The notes below the pieces were generated by a model, which was not told the origin of the DNA, searched no databases, and was given only the letters and a program-made list of their open reading frames with translations. A DNA stretch of 64,000 bases, taken from assembly GCF_021266465.1 (NCBI RefSeq), contig NZ_CP089848.1, forward strand, positions 806,001 to 870,000, given 5' to 3'. Of this stretch, positions 35,152 through 43,612 are shown one piece after another (position 1 is the stretch's first letter; each line of letters starts with the position of its first letter). The translations under genes were made by a program, and so were the position numbers. Source of the DNA: Paralcaligenes sp. KSB-10. GTDB lineage: Bacteria; Pseudomonadota; Gammaproteobacteria; Burkholderiales; Burkholderiaceae_B.

Positions 35152-36848
35152 ACCGGACCACGATTGCCATAAAAACCGCCGGCGGCATTATCGGCGCCGC
35201 CTCGCCAGCCGCGCGCCGCCCCATGACATCCGAAGAACGGCGTGTCATTTTCGCTTCCTCGCTTGGGACGGTCTTCGAGTGGTACGACTTTTATCTGTAC
35301 GGCTCGCTCGCCGCGATTATTGCCAGCCACTTTTTTTCGGGCGTCAATCCGACCGCCGGCTTTATTTTCGCGCTGCTGGCCTTTGCGGCAGGCTTTGCCG
35401 TACGCCCCTTCGGCGCGCTGGTATTTGGGCGGCTTGGCGATCTGGTGGGCCGCAAATACACATTTCTAATAACCATCCTCATCATGGGACTGTCCACATT
35501 CCTGGTCGGAGTGCTCCCATCGTACAGTTCAATCGGCATTGCCGCCCCCATCATGCTGATTTCGCTGCGCATGCTCCAGGGCCTGGCGTTGGGCGGCGAA
35601 TACGGGGGCGCGGCCATCTATGTCGCGGAGCACGCGCCGCAACATCGCCGCGGCTTCTATACCAGTTGGATTCAAACCACCGCCACCATGGGCCTGTTCC
35701 TGTCTTTGCTCATGGTTCTGGGCATACGCAGCGTCCTGGGCGAAGAATCTTTCCTCGACTGGGGCTGGCGCGTCCCCTTCCTGATTTCGTCCGGATTGCT
35801 TGGTATCTCGGTCTGGATCCGCATGCGCTTGAACGAGTCGCCCGCCTTCAAAAAAATGCAGGCCGCCGGCGCGGGCTCCAAAGCGCCGATCAAAGAATCG
35901 TTCGGCCAATGGAAGAACCTTAAAATCGTATTGCTGGCGCTGTTCGGCCTGGCCACAGGCCAGGCCGTGGTCTGGTACACGGGGCAGTTCTATACCCTGT
36001 TCTTCCTGACAAATACTCTGGGCGTGGAAGCCAATACAGCCAACATCATGATCGCCATGGCCCTGCTGCTGGGCACTCCATTTTTTGTGATCTTCGGCGC
36101 AATGTCGGACCGCATAGGGCGCAAACCCATCATCATGGCGGGCTGCCTGATTGCGGCACTGGCCTATTTTCCGGTATTCAAAGGCATTACGCATTTCGCC
36201 AATCCCGCTCTTGAAAAAGCGCTGACCAGCGCACCGGTCACCATTGTGGCCGATCCAGCCACCTGCTCATTCCAGTTCAATCCGGTCGGCATCGCGTCCT
36301 TTACCAGTTCCTGCGATATTCTCAAATCGTTCATGGCGGGCAACTCAGTCAACTACGTCAATGCCGCAGCCCCGGCAGGCTCGGTGGCCAAGGCCCGCAT
36401 CGGCCAGGACGAATTCGAATCGTTTGAAGGCAAGGGCCTGAGCAAAGCCGACTTTGCCGCGCGAACCGCCGAACTGAAAAAATCGATGACGCAGGCCATA
36501 CGCAGCCACGGCTACCCCGCCAAGGCCGACCCTTCGCAAATCAACTATGTAATGATTGTCGCGCTGCTGACCATACTGGTCATACTGGTGACCATGGTTT
36601 ACGGCCCGATTGCCGCCATGCTGGTCGAGATGTTTCCCACCCGCATACGCTACACCTCCATGAGCCTGCCCTACCATATCGGCAACGGATGGTTCGGCGG
36701 CTTCCTGCCGCCGGTAGCCTTTGCCATCGTGGCAGCCACGGGCAATATCTACGAAGGCCTGTGGTATCCGATCGCCATTTGCTTTACAACATTGATCATC
36801 GGAACGTTCTTCGTTAAAGAGACGCGCGACAACGATATCAATGCCTGA
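35148..36848 (+). CDS. MFS transporter, metabolite:H+ symporter (MHS) family
   Basis: 566 residues. N-terminal half with the MHS pattern SSLGTVFEWYDFYLYGSLAA, GALVFGRLGDLVGRKYTFL and RMLQGLALGGEYGGAAIYVA; 12 membrane helices predicted. A long soluble insertion of roughly 110 residues (from about FANPALEKALT to PSQINYV) sits before the last helices, as in a proteobacterial subgroup of this family. MHS members carry dicarboxylates, betaine or citrate with protons. Overlap with the kinase gene suggests the two-component system and transporter work on one substrate. Confidence 0.92.
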   Translation: MNRTTIAIKTAGGIIGAASPAARRPMTSEERRVIFASSLGTVFEWYDFYLYGSLAAIIASHFFSGVNPTAGFIFALLAFAAGFAVRPFGALVFGRLGDLVGRKYTFLITILIMGLSTFLVGVLPSYSSIGIAAPIMLISLRMLQGLALGGEYGGAAIYVAEHAPQHRRGFYTSWIQTTATMGLFLSLLMVLGIRSVLGEESFLDWGWRVPFLISSGLLGISVWIRMRLNESPAFKKMQAAGAGSKAPIKESFGQWKNLKIVLLALFGLATGQAVVWYTGQFYTLFFLTNTLGVEANTANIMIAMALLLGTPFFVIFGAMSDRIGRKPIIMAGCLIAALAYFPVFKGITHFANPALEKALTSAPVTIVADPATCSFQFNPVGIASFTSSCDILKSFMAGNSVNYVNAAAPAGSVAKARIGQDEFESFEGKGLSKADFAARTAELKKSMTQAIRSHGYPAKADPSQINYVMIVALLTILVILVTMVYGPIAAMLVEMFPTRIRYTSMSLPYHIGNGWFGGFLPPVAFAIVAATGNIYEGLWYPIAICFTTLIIGTFFVKETRDNDINA

Positions 36849-37246
36849 GCCGGACGCATGGCGTACCGGTCATTGCCGAGGCGCGGCTTGTTTCAGGCTA
36901 ACGTCAGCGTACAGGATTAGAATTCGTTGCATAGAAAGAGTTCACGAATCCGGCTATAAAACTACTGATCCCCCTGTTTCATAGTTGCGCGAGCTTTTTT
37001 CTATCACTGATGTTGCGTCCCCCGCGAGCCTTTTTATGGCGCAACATTGTGTGCTCCCGTATCGGCCCGGTGCTTAGGCATTCCGGGCCGTTTTTTTTGC
37101 ATGGCCAAACCGTGCCCCGGGGCTACAACACTCTGCAACAAGCCGATCATGAAAATGGGCTTACAATCGGCGCTCCCTCTTTTACGACGCAGGTCGACCG
37201 CTTGACCGCGCCGCAACAACGCACACACGCTATCCAGATTCAAACT
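36849..37246 (+). other. Intergenic region with possible structured small RNA before rdgC
   Basis: No protein gene seen. It holds a TATAAA (36955-36960), a hairpin with 8-bp arms ATGTTGCG and CGCAACAT (37011-37047) whose loop is C-rich (CCCCCGCG), and then a strong terminator. This could be a small RNA of roughly 130 nt or simply the 3' end of the transporter message. No good -35 matches the TATAAA. Confidence 0.35.
37063..37098 (+). terminator. Rho-independent terminator upstream of rdgC
   Basis: CGGCCCGG, loop TGCTTAGGCATT, CCGGGCCG and eight T residues on the plus strand. About 150 nt before rdgC, so rdgC needs its own promoter in 37099-37246. Confidence 0.92.
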
Positions 37247-38149
37247 ATGTGGTTCAAAAACCTTAAAGTATTCCGCCTCGCCCCCACTTGGTCCTGCACC
37301 GCCGACGAACTCGAAACTGCTCTCGAAAAGCAGGCATTTCAACCCAGCAATTCGCAGGAAATGCAAAGCCTGGGCTGGGTGCCGCCGCGTGAAAACGGCG
37401 GCTTGGTGTATGCGCTGAACGGGCAGCTCATCGTCAGCCTGCGCGCCGACAAAAAGCTGCTGCCGACAACGGTCATCAATCAGGTCGCCCGCGCCAAGGC
37501 CCAGGATATCGAAGAGCAGCAAGGCTACAAGCCGGGCCGCAAGCAAATGAAGGAGATCAAGGAGCAGGTCATCGACGAGCTGACTCCGAAAGCCTTCAGC
37601 ATCTATCGCGACACCCGCGTCTGGATCGATACCAAGAATCATTGGCTGGTCATAGACGCGGCGGCAGCCGCCAAAAGCGACGAAGTCCTGGGCATGCTGG
37701 CCAAGGCCATCGACCCTTTCCCCGTCAATCTATTGCATGTCGAGTTGTCGCCGGCCTCGGCCATGACCGACTGGCTGGTCGGCGATGAAGCTCCCGCCGG
37801 ATTCAGCATCGATCAGGACACGGAGTTGCGCTCGACCAGCGAAAGCCGGGCCGCGGTCCGCTACGTTCGGCAAAGCATAGATATCGACGATGTGCAGAAG
37901 CATGTGCAGGCGGGCAAGCAATGCACACGCTTGGCCCTGACCTGGTCCGACCGGATTTCCTTTGTGCTGACCGAAGGCATGGACATCAAACGCGTAACGC
38001 CCCTGGATGTTTTACGCGAAGGCCAGGACAGCGCCTCTCATAATGAAGATGAACAATTCGACTCGGACATGGCCTTGATGACCGGCGAGCTGACGCGGCT
38101 CATGAGCGCCCTGGTCGATGCGCTGGGCGGCGAGAAAAAAACATTTTAA
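37247..38149 (+). CDS. rdgC: Recombination-associated protein RdgC
   Basis: 300 residues from the ATG at 37247 (the frame is open from 37010 but runs through the terminator). Starts [15 protein letters not shown] and has the family stretches [70 protein letters not shown] and [18 protein letters not shown]. RdgC forms a ring on double-stranded DNA and restrains RecA loading. Confidence 0.96.
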   Translation: MWFKNLKVFRLAPTWSCTADELETALEKQAFQPSNSQEMQSLGWVPPRENGGLVYALNGQLIVSLRADKKLLPTTVINQVARAKAQDIEEQQGYKPGRKQMKEIKEQVIDELTPKAFSIYRDTRVWIDTKNHWLVIDAAAAAKSDEVLGMLAKAIDPFPVNLLHVELSPASAMTDWLVGDEAPAGFSIDQDTELRSTSESRAAVRYVRQSIDIDDVQKHVQAGKQCTRLALTWSDRISFVLTEGMDIKRVTPLDVLREGQDSASHNEDEQFDSDMALMTGELTRLMSALVDALGGEKKTF

Positions 38150-38188
38150 GGTCTTGGCGCAAACAAACGAATTTTCTTGCGCGCTGAA

Positions 38189-38211
38189 ACGGCACCCACA
38201 AGGGGTGCCGT
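38189..38211. terminator. Hairpin between convergent rdgC and pyrB
   Basis: ACGGCACCC, loop ACAAG, GGGTGCCGT: a perfect 9-bp stem 40 nt after rdgC and 24 nt after the pyrB stop. No long T run follows on either strand, so terminator function is likely but weaker. Confidence 0.6.
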
Positions 38212-38234
38212 CACTTGTTCAATCCAACCGTGAA

Positions 38235-39527
38235 TCAATCCATGCCGTGGAATACGCTATCGTCGGGGCCGATATGCGAAGGCGGGTTCCACGTAACGTC
38301 GCGCTGAGAATGTTGCACCAGGCCTTCCACTCCCAGCAGCACGGCAAAAATTGCCATGCGCACCGGAATGCCGTTATCGGTCTGCCGGAAAATCGCCAGA
38401 CGCGAATCGTGATTCAGGTCCACACTTAAATCGTGCGCGCCCTCGCGGCTATCGCGGGGCAAGGGATGCATGACGATGACATCCGGGCCGCAGCATTTAT
38501 CGACGATCGCCTTGTTGACCTGGAAGTCCGGCGTATAGCCTTCCAGTTCTTCCTTGGCAAAACGCTCTTTTTGAACTCGCGTGGCATAAATCACATCCAC
38601 GCCGACCAAGCCTTGTTCAAGCGAATGCGTCTGCTCGATGACATGGCCGCGACTGCCGGTCTGCTCGAGAATGTAATCGGGCATCTCCAGCCCGCGCGGC
38701 GATATCAGCGTAAATTTCAGGCCGCGGTACAAAGCCAGCAGCTTGATGAGCGAATGGACCGTCCTGCCATATTTAAGATCGCCGACCATGGCTATATGAG
38801 CGCCATCCAGCAGTTTTCCCAAACGGGAAAATTCAGTCAGTATGGTGTACAGATCGAGCAAGGCCTGGCTGGGATGCTCGCCCGGGCCATCGCCGCCATT
38901 GACCACGGGGATATTGGTGGCCTGGGCAAATTCGGCCACGGAGCCTTTTTCGGGATGGCGAATGACCATGGCATCGACATACCCGCTCATGACGCGGCTG
39001 GTATCGTAGATCGATTCGCCCTTGGCCATGGACGAAAAGGTGAAGCCGGTGGTGTCGCAAACCGAACCACCCAAACGGCAAAACGCGGCCCCGAAACTGA
39101 CGCGGGTCCGCGTGCTGGCTTCGAAAAACAGGTTTCCCAGCACAGCCCCTTCAAGCACGCGCGACACCTTCTGGCGTCGTGCAATCGGCTGCATCAGATC
39201 GGCGATGCGAAACAGTTCTTCCACCGATTCACGTGAAAACTGATCGACAGATAAAAGCTGATGCTTCCCCTCGTAAGCGATTCTCTCGCGCAAAGGGCCC
39301 GACTGTGCGCTTTGCGCATACTTTTGCAACAAGGTGTCGTTTTCGACTATTTCAGTCACAAAGCGGGTAACCACCTCGGGCATGGCGCGAAACTCTTGGG
39401 ATCCTTCCGGCAGCAGCCACGTGTCAAGCGCCCGGCGCTTGACTCCAATACGCCCGGCAAAGATGTCGCGGGTGAGATTCAGGCGACGCATGGCATCGCG
39501 TAAAAAAACCTGTTGCGAAATGGACAT
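38235..39527 (-). CDS. pyrB: Aspartate carbamoyltransferase with N-terminal helix-turn-helix extension
   Basis: 430 residues from the ATG at 39527 (AGGGGG about 8-9 nt upstream; a GTG at 39536 sits on the ribosome site and is not preferred). Residues 85-430 are a complete ATCase: carbamoyl-phosphate loop FFEASTRTRVSF (134-145), HPSQALLDLYTI, VGDLKYGRTVHSL, HPLPRDSREGAHDL. Residues about 8-60 are extra and look like an XRE-type HTH (LRDAMRRLNLTRDIFAGRIG, VKRRALDTWLLPEG). First committed step of pyrimidine synthesis. A 19-bp palindrome lies 23 bp upstream. No pyrC or pyrR is adjacent. Such long-form PyrB proteins exist in other proteobacteria; DNA binding by the extension is inference. Confidence 0.93.
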   Translation of the reverse strand: MSISQQVFLRDAMRRLNLTRDIFAGRIGVKRRALDTWLLPEGSQEFRAMPEVVTRFVTEIVENDTLLQKYAQSAQSGPLRERIAYEGKHQLLSVDQFSRESVEELFRIADLMQPIARRQKVSRVLEGAVLGNLFFEASTRTRVSFGAAFCRLGGSVCDTTGFTFSSMAKGESIYDTSRVMSGYVDAMVIRHPEKGSVAEFAQATNIPVVNGGDGPGEHPSQALLDLYTILTEFSRLGKLLDGAHIAMVGDLKYGRTVHSLIKLLALYRGLKFTLISPRGLEMPDYILEQTGSRGHVIEQTHSLEQGLVGVDVIYATRVQKERFAKEELEGYTPDFQVNKAIVDKCCGPDVIVMHPLPRDSREGAHDLSVDLNHDSRLAIFRQTDNGIPVRMAIFAVLLGVEGLVQHSQRDVTWNPPSHIGPDDSVFHGMD

Positions 39528-39549
39528 CTGAATCACCCCCTCAATGAAT

Positions 39550-39568
39550 ATATACGCAGAGCGTATAT
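39550..39568 (-). promoter_or_regulatory. Palindromic operator upstream of pyrB
   Basis: ATATACGC-AGA-GCGTATAT, a perfect 8-bp inverted repeat with 3-nt spacer, 23 bp before the pyrB ATG. It has the size of a site for a dimeric XRE-type protein. Confidence 0.65.
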
Positions 39569-39656
39569 TTTATTCCTGGGAAACGAAGTTGACGACCACT
39601 ATTTATTGAAAATGGTAAAAAAAACACAGATACCATTCAGTTGCAAGCAGGCAGGC

Positions 39657-40172
39657 TCAGGCTCGCCGATTCAAGAACACCACCTTCCTAGGCCCGGATC
39701 CGGACTCGACATCATCGGATGCGCGGCCCGACTGGTCGAGCGGAGCAATGCCCTGCTCTTCAGACTGCTGGGAGTAGTCACCCCCTTGCGACGCCAGGCC
39801 GGACAAGCCCAGCGTGAACCAGCAACCGATGACAAATGCAGCCAGGCTCAGGCTATAGGCGACCATGGCACAAAACAGGGGAATCCAATGCGAGCGCCTG
39901 GACTGGCCGCTTATCATCTGGCCGAGCAGGCTTGTCTGAACCAGGTAAAACCACAGCAATGCCAGGCCGCAAAACGCCAGACCCGCCGTAAAGGCGGCCA
40001 AAGGCAAACGCAGCGTGGAAGATGACACATCGGCTTGAACCAGGCCCAGCGAGCACAAGATAACGACCAGCACGCCCAGGCCGTTAATCCATGCCAGGAA
40101 CTTGAATCCCAAGGTTAGTACACCGCTCAAAGCCTGATAGGCATAAGCCCGTCCGAGTCGGTTTGAACTCAT
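39657..40172 (-). CDS. Multi-helix membrane protein of unknown function
   Basis: 171 residues from the ATG at 40172 (GTG starts upstream to 40193 are possible). Three or four membrane helices: ALSGVLTLGFKFLAWINGLGVLVVILCSLG, PLAAFTAGLAFCGLALLWFYLV and IPLFCAMVAYSLSLAAFVIGCWF, followed by a polar, acidic C-terminal tail of about 35 residues. I do not recognise the family. Upstream of pyrB on the same strand with 129 nt between. Confidence 0.7.
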   Translation of the reverse strand: MSSNRLGRAYAYQALSGVLTLGFKFLAWINGLGVLVVILCSLGLVQADVSSSTLRLPLAAFTAGLAFCGLALLWFYLVQTSLLGQMISGQSRRSHWIPLFCAMVAYSLSLAAFVIGCWFTLGLSGLASQGGDYSQQSEEQGIAPLDQSGRASDDVESGSGPRKVVFLNRRA

Positions 40173-40262
40173 ATTGTCTGTCACAGCAGGCACACCCCCA
40201 CTTCTGCAATGCCGCCTGGACTCAAGCCGGCCTGTATATCCATGATACGCCTACGATATCCC

Positions 40263-40300
40263 AGGCAAAAAACGGCACCGATCGCAGTACCGTTTTTTGC
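40263..40300 (-). terminator. Bidirectional terminator
   Basis: GGCAAAAAACGG and CCGTTTTTTGCC form a perfect 12-bp inverted repeat with a 14-nt loop, giving T runs on both strands. It lies 53 nt after the stop of the lipoprotein gene at 40353 and separates it from the membrane protein gene. Confidence 0.85.
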
Positions 40301-40352
40301 CTCCGCGCAGCTATTGCCGCACCCCTTCAGGGTTCGCTGGGCGAGCCGGTAC

Positions 40353-40955
40353 CTATTTAGAAGAAGCTGGCGCCGCAGGAACCGGGTCCGGCGCCACTTG
40401 GGACTTTGCACCTGGCCCCGCTATCGCCTGGGCAGCGGCTGTGGCATTTTGCTCGGTACCCACAGCGAATACCAGTTGCGACGCCGTTACCGGCATTGAA
40501 TACCCAGGCGCCGCCATCATCGTATGGCCCACCACCAGGGCCAGCCGCTTGCGAGGATTCTTCGTTGTAACGTCAGTCACTTTTTGCTGGCCGCCGCTGT
40601 TAAGGTCAAGGGCAAGCAGGCCCACGCCTTCTTTATTGGTGCCCGCGCGAACTCCCGTGAGATCGACCCGCGTCAGCACAGGCTGCGGATTCACGTACAA
40701 AGTGCCTGCCGAAATTTTCACCGCGGTCCAACCCGGCTGAACAGTGGTGTCGGCCAGAAACACCGCCACCGCCGCTTGCTGGTTGGCACCTTGCGGAGCA
40801 GCTTCAGGCGAGGTCGTTGCCGATGGCTGCGTGGCTGCTTGCGGCTGTGTTTCCGTGGCAACCGTATTTTTCTTGCCGGGCATGGTCTGGCACGCGGCCA
40901 GCAAAACCAGGCTGGCTGGCACAACGATACGGCCAAGCAGACGAATAATTTTCAT
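40353..40955 (-). CDS. Lipoprotein with SecDF-P1-head-like domain
   Basis: 200 residues. Lipobox LLAAC (Cys22), a Pro/Ala/Thr/Gln-rich linker to about residue 60, then a domain whose order of motifs (TLYVNPQPVLTRVDLTGVRA, GLLALDLNSGGQQKVTDVT, NPRKRLALVVGHTMMAAPGY) resembles the periplasmic P1 head of SecD. A low-complexity tail follows. It could be a stand-alone envelope protein using the SecD P1 fold; no transport function is implied. GAGGGG lies 6 nt before the ATG. Confidence 0.78.
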   Translation of the reverse strand: MKIIRLLGRIVVPASLVLLAACQTMPGKKNTVATETQPQAATQPSATTSPEAAPQGANQQAAVAVFLADTTVQPGWTAVKISAGTLYVNPQPVLTRVDLTGVRAGTNKEGVGLLALDLNSGGQQKVTDVTTKNPRKRLALVVGHTMMAAPGYSMPVTASQLVFAVGTEQNATAAAQAIAGPGAKSQVAPDPVPAAPASSK

Positions 40956-41216
40956 GGAATGCCCCTCACAAGTTACACAGTATTTGAAAAGTTTAACAGG
41001 ACGGCAGACTTACCCCGGGCAATATTTGTCAAAATTTAGGTGTAAATATAAAAAGACGTGACACAATGCCGCCAAAGCGACAGTGCGCCTTCAAAGAACG
41101 GGCACAAATCCTGCCTCGGCAAGCATGACCCGATCACGGCAGCGCCCGCATTTCATGAGTACGTAAGCAGAATCCTGCCATAATTAGTTGTTAACCCAAT
41201 TGTTTTGGAGAGCCTC

Positions 41217-41354
41217 GTGGCTGACAACAAACCTAAATTTTCCGCCGGATTGGTCGTTGCTGTAATAACTCTGGTATTTGCCGTTGTATTTGGCTCCGTC
41301 GTTGTGCACGGCGAACACATGATTACCAAGCAGGAAAGCGGCAGCCGTTCCTGA
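41217..41354 (+). CDS. 45-residue single-helix membrane protein
   Basis: GTG start with GGAGAG 4 nt upstream. Product MADNKPKFSAGLVVAVITLV then FAVVFGSVVVHGEHMITKQE and SGSRS: short polar N-terminus, one strong membrane helix (about 9-30), polar C-terminus. The good ribosome site and the clean hydrophobic helix argue for a real small gene. Function unknown. It is convergent with pbpC, whose stop is 42 nt away. An antisense frame of 70 codons covers the same DNA but has no such features. Confidence 0.65.
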   Translation: MADNKPKFSAGLVVAVITLVFAVVFGSVVVHGEHMITKQESGSRS

Positions 41355-41396
41355 GTCCTGATCAGCACCGCTCGCGACGTATACGTATGCAAGCAA

Positions 41397-43610
41397 TTAA
41401 CGTTGGGCAGTCTTTCTGACCGACGCACCGCGCACTTCGATATGGACTGTATCCAGCACATTCCCAAGTGCGTCCAACAAGTCGATCCGATGCTTGCCCG
41501 GCCACGGCATCCAGGCCAGTTCGCCTCCGTGCCCTACCACTTCCCGATCAATACGCCACTGCACATTTGTTGCCTCCGATCCTGCCAGATTGGCGGCACT
41601 CAACACAGCCCTCTGGTTGGCGGGCGGTATGTCGGGGTCCAGAGCCAGAATCGTGCCGTTCACAGGCCGGATTATCCGCAAGACATCCTGATCGGCATGT
41701 ACCAGGTCGGCGCTCAAATGCACGCGTCCAACCTCTGTATCGCCTAAAAACACATCCTTGCGCGCAGGCTCGATATTGCCGTCGAACACGACCGATCGCG
41801 ACACGACACCTACGGGTTTGGGCGGCTGCCTGCTTTCCCGTCCGCGCTGCAAATAGCTGATGACATCGTGCCAGATCGGGCCCGCCCCCGAAACGCCGGA
41901 CACCTCGCGCATGCTGTCGCCGTGGCTATTGCCCACCCATACGCCCACCGTATAGTGCTGCGACCAGCCCACGGTCCAGTTATCCCGCATGTCTTTGCTG
42001 GTACCGGTTTTCACCGCGCTCCAGAACGGCGTCGTCAAGGGGCTGTCCAAGCCGAAAGTACGTGTACGGGCATGGCGATCCGACAAAATATCGCCGACTA
42101 TCCAGGCCGCCGCGGCGGTAAAAACAGGCTGCTGCGGCGTTGGTTCCGAAGACAATAAGAACCGCGGCGACGAATAGCGCCCCAGATTGGCCAATGCGCG
42201 ATAAGCGTTGGTCAGGCTCAGCAATGTGACGTCGGCGCTGCCCAGGGCCAGGCTATAACCGTAGAAATCGCCGCTGCGATCCAGCGGCAAGCCAAGCTTT
42301 ACCAGGCGCTGCTGGAATGCATCGGGCGTGACCATGACCAGTGTCCGCACGGCGGGAATATTCAGGGATGACGCCAAGGCCGTACGCACGCTGACCCAGC
42401 CCGAAAAATGTTTGTCGTAATTTTGCGGTATGTACAGGCCATTGCCGGTCGGCAGGCTGAGTGGAGCATCGTTGAGCAAAGACACAGTGGTCAAGCGTTC
42501 TTGCTCCAGCGCCTGCGCATACAGGAACGGCTTGAGCGTCGAACCAGCCTGGCGCAAGGCGCGCGCATTGTCCACCTGAGCGGTCAGGGACAAGCCCCCC
42601 GACGACCCGACATAGGCCAGCACCTGCCCGCTGGAATTATCCAGCACCACCACCGCCGCATCGCGCACATTGCTGGCCTGCAGGGCGCGCACATGACGGT
42701 CCACGCTATCCATCACATAGCGCTGCAAAGCACCGTCGATCGATGTGCGGACGGACTGGCCTGCCGCAAGCGGATGCTGCCCCAGAACCAGGCGCGCATA
42801 GTGCGGGGCCAAGCTGTCGGTATCGGCCCTGCGAGCTGACTTGTGCAGCAAGCTGCGATAAATGAAATCGTTCAGCCCGCGACACTCCTGCGGCACATTC
42901 AAGTCGGACAGCAAACCGCAAGCGCGCTGCGTCAGCACTGACCTGGATGCATTGGGTCCTCGCAGCAAGGCGGCCGCCACCGCGGCCTCGCGGGCATCGA
43001 GTCCACTGGGATGTTTTTGAAACAGCACCCTGGCCAGAGCATCGACTCCCACCAGTTCCCCGCGAAAGGCCACCAGATTCAAGTACGCCTCGAGAATCTG
43101 GGGCTTGGTCCAGCCCCGATCGAGCTCGCGCGCCTCTATAGCCTGGTCGATCTTCTGCGTCCAGGTGCGTCCCGACGAGCCGCGGCGATACTCGGCATCG
43201 AGCAAAGCCACCAATTGCATGCTGATGGTCGAAGCGCCTCGACGCTGGTCATGCCATAAATTGCCCCAGGCGGCGGCCGCCACGGCCTCCCAGTCAACAC
43301 CGGAATGAGAATAAAAACGCCGATCTTCGGAAAAAATGACGGCACTTTGCAGGGCGGGCGAAATGTCGCCCAGCGCAATCCAGTCCCCCCGGCGGCCCTC
43401 GTAGTCGCGGCGAACACGCTGCAGGAGCCCTCCATCGCGATCGAGCACCCGCACGTCCGAAGCGCGGTATGCGTCCTTGACCTCCTGGTACGAGGGCAAG
43501 GCGGCGATGGCGCTGCCGCAAGCCAGCATGAGCAGCACCAGCAACACCAGCCGCGTTACTGCGGAGCGCTCGCGGCCGTAGCCATTCTCGACGGTTATTG
43601 CGCCAGACAT
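41397..43610 (-). CDS. pbpC: Penicillin-binding protein 1C
   Basis: 737 residues. Signal anchor (about 18-37), glycosyltransferase GT51 domain with catalytic Glu in IFSEDRRFYSHSGVDW, GASTISMQLVAL and KIDQAIEARELDRGWTK; transpeptidase domain with GSTLKPFLYAQALE (S-x-x-K), SSLN and VKTGTS; C-terminal BiPBP_C beta domain. Length and architecture match PbpC. It polymerises glycan; its cross-linking role is minor in E. coli. It begins 2 nt after the alpha-2-macroglobulin gene, the conserved yfhM-pbpC pair. Confidence 0.96.
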   Translation of the reverse strand: MSGAITVENGYGRERSAVTRLVLLVLLMLACGSAIAALPSYQEVKDAYRASDVRVLDRDGGLLQRVRRDYEGRRGDWIALGDISPALQSAVIFSEDRRFYSHSGVDWEAVAAAAWGNLWHDQRRGASTISMQLVALLDAEYRRGSSGRTWTQKIDQAIEARELDRGWTKPQILEAYLNLVAFRGELVGVDALARVLFQKHPSGLDAREAAVAAALLRGPNASRSVLTQRACGLLSDLNVPQECRGLNDFIYRSLLHKSARRADTDSLAPHYARLVLGQHPLAAGQSVRTSIDGALQRYVMDSVDRHVRALQASNVRDAAVVVLDNSSGQVLAYVGSSGGLSLTAQVDNARALRQAGSTLKPFLYAQALEQERLTTVSLLNDAPLSLPTGNGLYIPQNYDKHFSGWVSVRTALASSLNIPAVRTLVMVTPDAFQQRLVKLGLPLDRSGDFYGYSLALGSADVTLLSLTNAYRALANLGRYSSPRFLLSSEPTPQQPVFTAAAAWIVGDILSDRHARTRTFGLDSPLTTPFWSAVKTGTSKDMRDNWTVGWSQHYTVGVWVGNSHGDSMREVSGVSGAGPIWHDVISYLQRGRESRQPPKPVGVVSRSVVFDGNIEPARKDVFLGDTEVGRVHLSADLVHADQDVLRIIRPVNGTILALDPDIPPANQRAVLSAANLAGSEATNVQWRIDREVVGHGGELAWMPWPGKHRIDLLDALGNVLDTVHIEVRGASVRKTAQR

Positions 43611-43612
43611 GG

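Noticed and set aside
37010-37246. 79-residue N-terminal extension of RdgC
   Set aside because: The open frame includes the Rho-independent terminator; RdgC proteins start with MWFKNL at 37247.
41184-41396. 70-codon antisense frame opposite the small membrane protein gene
   Set aside because: No ribosome site and no recognisable pattern; the plus-strand frame has both a good ribosome site and a membrane helix.
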